Shown here in pieces: positions 16,239 to 23,031 of a stretch of DNA of 44,562 bases. A model generated the notes under the pieces. The model saw nothing but the letters and a program-made list of their open reading frames with translations, ran no database searches and was not told where the DNA came from. The position numbers and the translations under genes are program-made. The number at the start of each line of letters is the position of its first letter. Position 1 is the stretch's first letter. This DNA comes from Fimbriimonadaceae bacterium (GTDB lineage: Bacteria; Armatimonadota; Fimbriimonadia; Fimbriimonadales; Fimbriimonadaceae), in the NCBI GenBank assembly GCA_020850835.1, contig JADZDX010000020.1:1-44562 (forward strand), given 5' to 3'.

Positions 16239-16654
16239 GTGGGATCTACCTGACCGATGAGCAACACATAGCCATCAGGGTCATGAACCCTAAGTTCGCC
16301 ACTCGGCATGTAATAAGGAAAGGTGATCGTAAATGCTTGTCCACTTCGTGGCCATGCTGCTTTTCCGGTTCCAAAATCACCCCCGTCCTGCACCCCTTGG
16401 GCTAAGAGATGGCTCCGAAGTCCAACTAGATCGTCGCTATAGAGATAGAACAGTGCTGCTTGCACCGTCGGGTCAACCCAGCCCGATGCTTTGGCGAGCA
16501 TTAAATCAGAGTTCTTCCCCTTTAGCCTAGCCCAATACGGGTCTCCTTCCTCTCCAAAGCGTGAATCCAGCACCAAGCCTAACTTCTCATAGAACGCTTG
16601 GCTCTCTAATACATTTTGGACGTGGATATAAGGGACGAATCCGGTGATATGCAT
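16235..16654 (-). CDS. Glyoxalase/bleomycin-resistance (VOC) superfamily protein
   Basis: A 139-residue protein with the paired beta-alpha-beta-beta-beta fold of the VOC superfamily: FVPYIHVQNVLESQAFYEKLGLVLDSRF at the N-terminus and GELRVHDPDGYVLLIGQ at the C-terminus, the second matching the usual xxDPDGxxx motif. Members include glyoxalases, dioxygenases and drug-binding proteins; the metal ligands are not clear enough to choose among them. It lies 20 bases downstream of the outer-membrane barrel gene on the same strand, so it may be the last gene of the putative metal operon or simply adjacent. Confidence 0.82.
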   Translation of the reverse strand: MHITGFVPYIHVQNVLESQAFYEKLGLVLDSRFGEEGDPYWARLKGKNSDLMLAKASGWVDPTVQAALFYLYSDDLVGLRSHLLAQGVQDGGDFGTGKAAWPRSGQAFTITFPYYMPSGELRVHDPDGYVLLIGQVDPT

Positions 16655-16674
16655 GGTTTTATCGAGGTTAGAGG

Positions 16675-17334
16675 TTAGAAAGCAACGGACATTCCAAACT
16701 TTAGGCGAGTTTCCTCTGCATTGACCTGAATACCAATATCGGCTACCGTAACAGGATTTACCTGATGCCGCAATCCAACACCAAAGCGTGCGGTTGAACG
16801 TTGGTTAGCAGTGACCGAGCCATTGACCTCCGCCACGAATTGGGTGTCAAAATGTCGAGGAATGCCGATGGGGGATGAGTATCCAAGCGTGATCCCGATG
16901 CCCCCTTCTGAAGCCAGTAGTAAATCAACATTCAGGTGGAGCTTGCCGTACTGTCCAAGGTGCTTGGTTGCAATACCCCGGACCGTCAGATATGCCGAAC
17001 CGTTACGGGGTACTTGGGCCGATACCCGATATGCCAGGCCCGAATGATCCTCGATTTCGCGCCTTAGGCCCCGAAAATAGGAAACCTCCAGTTCCTGGCC
17101 GTTCGTGTCATATCCTATCGTGAAGTCTTGGTTCTTAGCAAATCCATAAGTCGCCCCGACGTGAAAGTCGTTCTCTGGGCCAAAGGATCTGCTGAAGCCA
17201 AATGACCTTGCGCCATAGCCGATTGAGTAAGCGTCATCAAAGCCGAGTGGATGACCGGACTCGACATTTGTGTGGTCACTCTGGGCCCAGCCGACTGCGG
17301 GCACCAAGCACAACATCCACCATCCCTTCGTCAA
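16675..17334 (-). CDS. Outer-membrane beta-barrel protein (YaiO-like)
   Basis: A 219-residue exported protein with a short signal peptide (MTKGWWMLCLVPAVGWA, then QS). The mature part shows about ten amphipathic strands, for example RSFGFSRSFG, NDFHVGATYGFAKN, QDFTIGYDTNG and TARFGVGLRHQV, and ends LKFGMSVAF with terminal Phe, the BAM recognition residue. It overlaps the upstream His/Met-rich gene at ATGA and therefore appears to be the outer-membrane member of that operon, perhaps a pore or anchoring protein. No substrate can be told from the sequence. Confidence 0.72.
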   Translation of the reverse strand: MTKGWWMLCLVPAVGWAQSDHTNVESGHPLGFDDAYSIGYGARSFGFSRSFGPENDFHVGATYGFAKNQDFTIGYDTNGQELEVSYFRGLRREIEDHSGLAYRVSAQVPRNGSAYLTVRGIATKHLGQYGKLHLNVDLLLASEGGIGITLGYSSPIGIPRHFDTQFVAEVNGSVTANQRSTARFGVGLRHQVNPVTVADIGIQVNAEETRLKFGMSVAF

Positions 17335-18749
17335 TCTTTGACTCCATAGGGGTTTGGGCGATCCATTTTGCGGAAAGTCGGTGGCTTACCGAGATTTCTT
17401 TCTGACCATGACTGGAGGCTCAGGGGCGAAGCTCCGCTGATTTGGTTGTTCCTCACAAAGGCATCGAAACTCTCCGAGCTGGCAAATGCCCGAGACCAAT
17501 CGGCACATTCCGGGTGTTCACCCGCCTGTTCGAGGAACACAACGCCCTGAATGTTTGACTGCCAATTCCCTTGCTCATCTGAAATCAGCACAAGTGTTCT
17601 GCTTGAGCCTTGAATGTGAGTCCGTATGATGGCTTGGCCCGGAGTCTCGGCGGCCATGTCCCGAGCGCAAGCAAGACAGCGCACAACCATCGTCCAACCA
17701 TTCGCGCTGACGGTCGCGGTTTCCTCAGGAAGTGGGATTGAACAATGGGCGCACCTTGACATGTCCATCCAGCCCATGCCGCTCATGAACATGATGTCCC
17801 CATCGCTTCCCTTCATTTTGCCCATTCCCGGTACGCTAGGAACGTGCTCGTGATCGTGCAATCCCTCACCTTCACCGGGCTCCTCATCAACATGGGTTGA
17901 GGCAAGAACCCGAATAATGGCCGCTTTGACTTCAGCTTGTTTGCGAGACTTCTCCCAGTCTTGGGCCAAGATGTCGTTCACGTTGTCGTGTAACATGTGC
18001 AAGTTGTCGAAGGCGTTCGCGATCATCGGGAACCGCTTTGAGAACCGTGGGCTCATTTCGGCGGTCATCGGCATGAAATCTCGTTTAGTGCGGTAGAGTT
18101 CGACCCGCCGATATTGATCGCCTAAGACGACATACTGCGAAATCTGATCGCGGGGCTCAATTTCATACAACATGTCGTAGGCAGCGGTTTGTAACCAATG
18201 GTAACCCCAGAAGAGACCGTTGACCTTCGGATAGGCCCGCCGAAACGCGCCATCGTAAGGCGATGACGAAAGGAACTCCATATTCATGGGCAATCCCGTC
18301 AAGGCGTAGGGTTGGGACTGATAGTAACGCCATAACTTCTCAATTTCCTTATCACGCCGGGCTTGCGACCAGCCCGGGTGAATCAGGACATCAATGGTTT
18401 GAAAGTGGAGGAGATGGGCCCAGTCAAAGACCTTCTCCAAAGCCCCATACTGCCGGATAAAAGTTGGCGAAATAGAGGCTTCGTCAACTGGATTCCTTGG
18501 TGGATTGTGGAGGACGCGATCAATTCGGTCGAACGTATGGCTCTCTAATGTGCCCACTTCCCCGCGAGCCATCGCCTCATAGGCCATTGCATGCCCTACG
18601 CCGGTCCCGTGCATGTCGCGAGCAAAGGCCGGAAGTCGCTGGATCGCCCAGTTATGAACGGCTGGCATCACGGACAGGTGATCCGCACCGGCACCGCCGA
18701 GCCAAGCGGGCGGACCCAAGGCTAGGACTAGCGAGGGTAACAGGTTCAT
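17331..18749 (-). CDS. Exported His/Met-rich protein with C-terminal NosL-like CxxC module
   Basis: A 472-residue protein with no family I recognise for the N-terminal half. After a signal peptide (about 1-20), residues 21-285 are helical and unusually rich in His at turns and helix ends (H24, H32, H47, H53, H71, H81, H112, H115, H124, H184, H251, H254), the pattern of a multi-His metal site. A linker has HDHEH (298-302) and a Met-rich run (M309 to M330). The C-terminal 140 residues have C333-AHC336, C358-LAC361, HPEC (412-415) and a SRAFASSESFDAFV motif that match the small CxxC protein encoded upstream, so the module is a domain duplication. The C-terminal motif recalls NosL copper proteins. 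Tyrosinase was considered but its His pattern is absent. Overlaps both neighbours at ATGA. Confidence 0.72.
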   Translation of the reverse strand: MNLLPSLVLALGPPAWLGGAGADHLSVMPAVHNWAIQRLPAFARDMHGTGVGHAMAYEAMARGEVGTLESHTFDRIDRVLHNPPRNPVDEASISPTFIRQYGALEKVFDWAHLLHFQTIDVLIHPGWSQARRDKEIEKLWRYYQSQPYALTGLPMNMEFLSSSPYDGAFRRAYPKVNGLFWGYHWLQTAAYDMLYEIEPRDQISQYVVLGDQYRRVELYRTKRDFMPMTAEMSPRFSKRFPMIANAFDNLHMLHDNVNDILAQDWEKSRKQAEVKAAIIRVLASTHVDEEPGEGEGLHDHEHVPSVPGMGKMKGSDGDIMFMSGMGWMDMSRCAHCSIPLPEETATVSANGWTMVVRCLACARDMAAETPGQAIIRTHIQGSSRTLVLISDEQGNWQSNIQGVVFLEQAGEHPECADWSRAFASSESFDAFVRNNQISGASPLSLQSWSERNLGKPPTFRKMDRPNPYGVKD

Positions 18750-19207
18750 TTCTGAACTGGCTTCTCAACGAGTTCGATGAACTCTTTCAGGCTGAGAGCC
18801 TTAGAGTTCTGAACGTTGTTTTGCTTCACATACGCATCAAGGGCTTCTCGGGTGCTGAATGCCCGGCTGAGCGCGGCGCATTCTGAGTGCTTCTTGAACA
18901 CATTGAGGACGACCATTTTCTCCGGCCCCGCCCATTTGCCACCGGTTCGCTTGATCACGACCGGGTTGCCCACTTTCTCGCTGGGCGCGTAAACAACGAG
19001 GTCGCCCTTGTATCGCTTTTGATCCTTGATGACGCAGTAGAGGCAACGGTACTCGATACGCTTGTTCCCGACCTTGACCACGACTTCGTTGTCCTGTTTA
19101 TCCGTGTTTTGAACAATCTTCTCGGCGCAATACGGACAGTCCGCTTCGTGCGCGGGAACCACTCCCATAACGCCGAAGATAAGAATCAAGAGAGCTAACT
19201 TCTTCAT
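18746..19207 (-). CDS. Small exported NosL-like CxxC protein
   Basis: A 153-residue protein with a signal peptide (MKKLALLILIFGVMGVVPAH) and a compact Cys-rich domain: C24-P-Y-C27, C55-L-Y-C58 and Cys110 within KKHSECAALSRAF. The final part, AFSTREALDAYVKQN, resembles the C-terminal strand-helix of NosL, the copper chaperone for nitrous-oxide reductase. The two CxxC pairs could bind copper or zinc or act as a redox pair. The downstream gene carries a second copy of this domain. The gene begins one base after the stop of the YtkA-like gene, so translation is coupled. The homology to NosL is by motif, so metal identity is an inference. Confidence 0.72.
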   Translation of the reverse strand: MKKLALLILIFGVMGVVPAHEADCPYCAEKIVQNTDKQDNEVVVKVGNKRIEYRCLYCVIKDQKRYKGDLVVYAPSEKVGNPVVIKRTGGKWAGPEKMVVLNVFKKHSECAALSRAFSTREALDAYVKQNNVQNSKALSLKEFIELVEKPVQK

Positions 19208-19208
19208 A

Positions 19209-20357
19209 TCACTTCACTTCCAAACCAAACCCAAACGTGCGCACCTTACCATGCCACATTGTCTGCACGTAAACTTTGTACAGCCCTGCCTTAGGAAACC
19301 GGGCCGAGAACTCAATCGTTCCTTGCTTGACCAAAGCATGGGACCCTTCGTCCTCGCTTGGGTGACTGTGAACCACAGTCTTGCCGTCTTGATGAAAAAT
19401 CATCATATGTCCAGCGGCCCCCAACCAAGGTACGGTATCGCCCGCTGGCCGACCATTACTAGTCAGTCGCACCCCAAGCACCGTTGACTTTCCAATTTCG
19501 ATGGGTTCAGTTTTGAAAAAGTCTGCCGTTAGACCACCATCGCTGGCTCGGGTGTTCCTCGGGATGCGGGTGTTCCAAGTGGGCTTGGGTCCCGCCACGG
19601 TGAGCTTCGCAATCAACACCCGTGACCCCTCACCTGATGGGGCGACGTCTCCATAAATCCAATAGTCGCCGCCGGCGGGAAAAGTGAAAGGTAGAGACCA
19701 AGTCCCATCAGATGCCATCACCGGATGTTCGTGTCGGAACCAGTTGAGATCCTTGCTGGCGATGAGGAGGTGGAACCGCTGTTCATGGGCGAGGTCGAAG
19801 GCCTTGTTAGTCAACCCGGTCTTTGAGTTGATCACCCGTAAGTTCAAGATGCCCTTTTGGTTCGCTTTCCAACCCGTAGTGCCAACTATTTTTAGATAAT
19901 AGGGCAATCTAACAACCGCGTTACTCCGCTCATCCTTCGCGGTGACGGAGAAGGAAACCTCGTGCTCGCTACCATCGGGCATCTTTAGCTGCAGCTTGAT
20001 TTGATAAGCTCCACCGTGAGGAAAGAACGCCTCGATACCGTAATCGCCAGGAACGCCCTCGCGGTGCACCTTTGGCTTGGCACTGGGCATACCGGGCATG
20101 GTTGGCATGGTGATTTCCGCGGTGGCCTGAATGGCTCCAACTCCCTTAAACCCATCCTCCACTGGATCTTTCTCTCGGGTATCGGTTACCCGGAACTCTA
20201 TATCCGTCTCCTCCCCTGCGAAGAGACCCTCGGGCGGGACGCGAAGCTCAGCTTGGTAGCTCCCGAACCGAACCTTTGTCTGTTCGGGCAAACCTCCATG
20301 CGAATGCAGAGGTGCCGACAGTAGCGTTACCAGTACGCAAAGTAGAGGGCTTACCAT
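19209..20357 (-). CDS. Exported YtkA/FixH-like beta-sandwich protein with His motifs
   Basis: A 382-residue protein with a signal peptide (MVSPLLCVLVTLLSAPLHS). It appears to hold three immunoglobulin-like domains. Domain one ends TMPGMPSAKPKVHREGVPGDYGIE, typical of YtkA-like and FixH-like modules. Domain two contains FHLLIASKDLNWFRHEHP (196-211), domain three GHMMIFHQDGKTVVHSHP (316-333) followed by SEDEGSH. These paired HLxxxSxDLxxFxHxHP and GHxxxxxxxxxxxHxHP motifs recur in secreted proteins beside copper or heavy-metal genes. It is the first gene of the operon. CATAAT lies 6 bases before the ATG with no Shine-Dalgarno site. It shares a 32-base divergent promoter region with the enoyl-CoA hydratase gene. 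Confidence 0.78.
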   Translation of the reverse strand: MVSPLLCVLVTLLSAPLHSHGGLPEQTKVRFGSYQAELRVPPEGLFAGEETDIEFRVTDTREKDPVEDGFKGVGAIQATAEITMPTMPGMPSAKPKVHREGVPGDYGIEAFFPHGGAYQIKLQLKMPDGSEHEVSFSVTAKDERSNAVVRLPYYLKIVGTTGWKANQKGILNLRVINSKTGLTNKAFDLAHEQRFHLLIASKDLNWFRHEHPVMASDGTWSLPFTFPAGGDYWIYGDVAPSGEGSRVLIAKLTVAGPKPTWNTRIPRNTRASDGGLTADFFKTEPIEIGKSTVLGVRLTSNGRPAGDTVPWLGAAGHMMIFHQDGKTVVHSHPSEDEGSHALVKQGTIEFSARFPKAGLYKVYVQTMWHGKVRTFGFGLEVK

Positions 20358-20363
20358 GACTAC

Positions 20364-20382
20364 ATTATGAAACCGTCATACT
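20364..20382. promoter_or_regulatory. Back-to-back divergent -10 boxes (metal operon / liuC-like gene)
   Basis: On the minus strand CATAAT (plus ATTATG, 20364-20369) lies 6 bases before the ATG at 20357. On the plus strand CATACT (20377-20382) lies 7 bases before the ATG at 20390. The boxes are 7 bases apart and form an imperfect palindrome, TATGA-N5-TCATA (20366-20380). GTCATA is also repeated at 20375-20380 and 20385-20390. The palindrome may simply reflect two symmetric -10 boxes, or it may be an operator covering both. Confidence 0.5.
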
Positions 20383-20389
20383 CTGTCAT

Positions 20390-21139
20390 ATGCTCCTGGT
20401 TGAGGCTCAAGGCCCTGTTACCACTATACGGCTCAATCGCCCTGAAGTTCGAAATGCCCTCAGCGATCACCTGATATCGGCCCTAACGGATGCCTTTCAA
20501 AGCGTCCCTGACACGACTCGGGCGATCGTTCTCACTGGAGCCGAGCCGGCCTTCTGCGCGGGAGGTGACCTAGAGTGGATGAAACGAGCGGCCGCCTACA
20601 CCACCGACGAGAACATCGCAGATGCGTTGAAGTTGGCGCAGTTGTTCCAGGTCATTGCCACTTGCAAACCCATTGTCGTGGCTCAAGTCAATGGTCATGC
20701 CTTTGGCGGGGGCGCTGGACTCGTAGCCTGCTGTGATGTCGCGGTGGCTCACCCAAAGGCACTGATGAGCTTTAGTGAAGTTAAGTTGGGCCTCGTTGCA
20801 GCCACGATCAGCCGATTCGTCGTCCCGAAAATTGGGCAAGGGCATGCTCGACACCTGTTCTCTACGGGCGAAGTGTTTAACGCTGAACACGCCTTGCGAA
20901 TCGGATTGGTCCATGCGGTGGAGGATGACCTTGATAGCCTGGTCAGAGCAAAACTTAAGGCAATTCTCGCCGCCGGTCCCGAAGCTGCCTATGCCAGTAA
21001 GATGCTGGCCCAGAATCCCGCCCTCGATCCTTTGTCCGGAGCCAGACTCCTCGCCGAACGCCGGGCTACTCCAGAGGCCAAGGAAGGCATCAGCGCGTTT
21101 CTTGAAAAGCGCAAGGCTTCGTTTGTGGTGGAGCTATGA
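20390..21139 (+). CDS. Enoyl-CoA hydratase/isomerase, methylglutaconyl-CoA hydratase-like
   Basis: A 249-residue crotonase-fold enzyme. The oxyanion-hole segments AFCAGGDLEWMKRAA (about 55-69) and GHAFGGGAGLVACCDVAVA (104-122) are intact, and FSEVKLGLVAATISRFVVPKIG resembles 3-methylglutaconyl-CoA hydratases (LiuC/AtuE), where xxLGLxxATISP is usual. That enzyme hydrates methylglutaconyl-CoA to HMG-CoA in leucine breakdown. The next gene, overlapping at ATGA, is a biotin carboxylase of the methylcrotonyl-CoA type, supporting the pathway. A plain enoyl-CoA hydratase cannot be ruled out. CATACT lies 7 bases before the ATG. Confidence 0.85.
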   Translation: MLLVEAQGPVTTIRLNRPEVRNALSDHLISALTDAFQSVPDTTRAIVLTGAEPAFCAGGDLEWMKRAAAYTTDENIADALKLAQLFQVIATCKPIVVAQVNGHAFGGGAGLVACCDVAVAHPKALMSFSEVKLGLVAATISRFVVPKIGQGHARHLFSTGEVFNAEHALRIGLVHAVEDDLDSLVRAKLKAILAAGPEAAYASKMLAQNPALDPLSGARLLAERRATPEAKEGISAFLEKRKASFVVEL

Positions 21140-22617
21140 AGGTACTCATTGCCAACCGTGGCGAGATCGCCATCCGGATCATCCGAACACTTCGGGAACT
21201 CGGGATTGCGTCGGTCGCCGTTTATTCTGACGCTGACCAGGGGGCCCTCCACCAAAGGTTCGCAGATGAACGCGTACCCATCGGCGAGAGTTATCTGGAT
21301 ATCGCAACGCTGATCTCTGCTGCGAAAGAAGTCGGAGCGGACGCGGTCCACCCGGGCTACGGATTTCTTTCTGAACGGGCTGAGTTCGCCCAGGCATGCT
21401 TGGATGCGGGAATCACGTTCATCGGCCCCAGTCCCGAAGCCATGCGAGCCCTTGGGGGCAAAATCGAGTCCAAGCAAATCGCCGTTACCGCCGGCGTTCC
21501 GATCACGCCGGGCTTTTTTGAGCCTGGTGCATCTGACGCGCAACTGGAGCAGGCCGCCATTGAGATTGGCTTCCCGGTTATGCTCAAGGCAAGCGCGGGC
21601 GGCGGCGGCCGAGGTATGCGGATGGTTGGCGAACGGTCGGAACTACTGAGCGCACTGGCCCTGGCGCGTGAAGAGGCGATCAATGCCTTCGGCGATGGGG
21701 CCATGATGGTGGAGAAGCTCGTCCAGCAACCACGCCACATTGAAGTACAGTTTGTTGCCGATAACTTTGGCAATGTTGCTCCCCTTTTTGAGCGCGAGTG
21801 TAGCATCCAAAGAAGGCACCAGAAGCTAATTGAGGAATGCCCATCGCCTCTGGTTCAAGAACATCCTGAACTTTGGAACGGCATGCGCGACGCAGCCGTG
21901 AGGTTGGTCAAGCAAGCCCGCTACACGGGGGCCGGCACCGCTGAATTTATTGTTGACCCGGTCACGCACGACTTCTATTTCCTTGAGGTGAATGCCCGGC
22001 TGCAAGTTGAACACACCGTCACAGAAGGAGTCACCGGGCTCGACCTAGTCCGCCTGCAGATTGAAGTTGCTCAAGGTGGCAACTTGGCAGATCTAATTCC
22101 GGAGTACCTATCTGGAGACAGAGCCCGTATTCAGGGACACTGCTTGGAAGCCAGAATCGTGGCGGAGAATCCGGCCCAGGGCTTCATGCCCAGTATCGGC
22201 AAGATTCTGGCTTGGGCCGAACCGAGAGGGGTAAGGGTAGATACCGGATATGCGGCTGGCATAGAAGTGAGCCGGCATTACGACAGTCTATTGGCTAAGC
22301 TCGTGGTCAGTGCGCCAGATCGAAGTCAATGCCTTATGCGGACTTGTCAGGCTCTAGAGGACTTTCATGTCCTCGGAGTCCACACAAATATCGCCTACCT
22401 CTTGGATGTGATTCGGCATCCTTCCTTCGCCGGCGGGGAATTTGATACGGGGTTCCTTGGTCGCCAGTTTGAGGGCTGGGACGGCACGGCACCCCTCCCT
22501 CTAGAGTTGAGCACTCTAGTCAAAAGAGCGTCCGTTTCTGCGAATCCGATTGAGGCAGGCGAAGCTACGTTCTCAAGTTGGGACGATAGGGGGTCATGGC
22601 GCAATGCGCGAACCTAA
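21136..22617 (+). CDS. Biotin carboxylase subunit (accC / methylcrotonyl-CoA carboxylase alpha-like)
   Basis: A 493-residue biotin carboxylase that makes carboxybiotin from ATP and bicarbonate. Order: KVLIANRGEIAIRIIRTLRELG; HPGYGFLSERAEFA; ATP-grasp with KASAGGGGRGMRMV; ERECSIQRRHQKLIEECPSP; and the catalytic EVNARLQVEHTVTEG. The C-terminal subdomain has EARIVAENPAQGFMPSIG and HYDSLLAKLVV. It ends soon after the carboxylase domain: there is no biotinyl domain with AMKM, so it is either an AccC-type subunit or a methylcrotonyl-CoA carboxylase alpha chain without its carrier part. The overlap with the LiuC-like gene suggests leucine catabolism. The carboxyltransferase beta subunit is not in the window. 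Ends 14 bases past the start of the next small gene. Confidence 0.92.
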   Translation: MKVLIANRGEIAIRIIRTLRELGIASVAVYSDADQGALHQRFADERVPIGESYLDIATLISAAKEVGADAVHPGYGFLSERAEFAQACLDAGITFIGPSPEAMRALGGKIESKQIAVTAGVPITPGFFEPGASDAQLEQAAIEIGFPVMLKASAGGGGRGMRMVGERSELLSALALAREEAINAFGDGAMMVEKLVQQPRHIEVQFVADNFGNVAPLFERECSIQRRHQKLIEECPSPLVQEHPELWNGMRDAAVRLVKQARYTGAGTAEFIVDPVTHDFYFLEVNARLQVEHTVTEGVTGLDLVRLQIEVAQGGNLADLIPEYLSGDRARIQGHCLEARIVAENPAQGFMPSIGKILAWAEPRGVRVDTGYAAGIEVSRHYDSLLAKLVVSAPDRSQCLMRTCQALEDFHVLGVHTNIAYLLDVIRHPSFAGGEFDTGFLGRQFEGWDGTAPLPLELSTLVKRASVSANPIEAGEATFSSWDDRGSWRNART

Positions 22618-22975
22618 CGCAGCTGAGGAAGTACGACGCAAAGTAGTCATAGCGGCTATCCAGGATTGTGTGGCCCGGTGTCAGCCGGTGAAACTTCCCC
22701 CGTTTGACCCGAGCGCGGGAAATGCAATTGGCGCCGAGCCCAACCCCTTTAACGGACATTGCGGAGATCTGGCTTATCAATTCGAAGGCGAAGAAGACCT
22801 CTTGCACCTTATTGTCACGAGGATGGATGGAGAACCTTGTCCCCTTGGACCGGCTCAGGATCTTGCCCTGTGGCTACTCGAAGGTGTTCCGAGATCGCTC
22901 ATTTGGATCAAGCCCTCGCCATTGGCTCAGCACTTCTATGTGGGCCATGATGACCTCCCCAAGCGTGCCCCATAA
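22604..22975 (+). CDS. Hypothetical protein, about 123 residues
   Basis: The ATG at 22604 lies inside the end of the biotin carboxylase gene, with AGGGGG about 10 bases upstream. The protein has no signal peptide or membrane segment; it contains a helical N-terminus (EEVRRKVVIAAIQDCVARC), a region with several Pro and Gly, and an ordered C-terminal half (DLLHLIVTRMDGEPC; GVPRSLIWIKPSPLAQHFYVGHDDL). It has no biotin-attachment motif, so it is not the missing carrier subunit. I do not recognise the family. Overlap with the carboxylase suggests co-translation; a role in the same pathway is only possible. Confidence 0.6.
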   Translation: MREPNAAEEVRRKVVIAAIQDCVARCQPVKLPPFDPSAGNAIGAEPNPFNGHCGDLAYQFEGEEDLLHLIVTRMDGEPCPLGPAQDLALWLLEGVPRSLIWIKPSPLAQHFYVGHDDLPKRAP

Positions 22976-23031
22976 AAACCAGCAATCCTTCCATCACACT
23001 GGCGCAAAAGTTGTGATTGTGGTAGTCACCG

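Noticed and set aside
17331-18749. Tyrosinase or cytochrome c assignment for the His-rich protein
   Set aside because: No CxxCH haem motif and no arrangement of three His plus three His as in tyrosinases; the Cys pairs sit in a different module.
22550-22603. N-terminal extension of the 123-residue unknown protein
   Set aside because: It would lie wholly inside the biotin carboxylase gene and begin without a good ribosome site; the ATG at 22604 is preferred.
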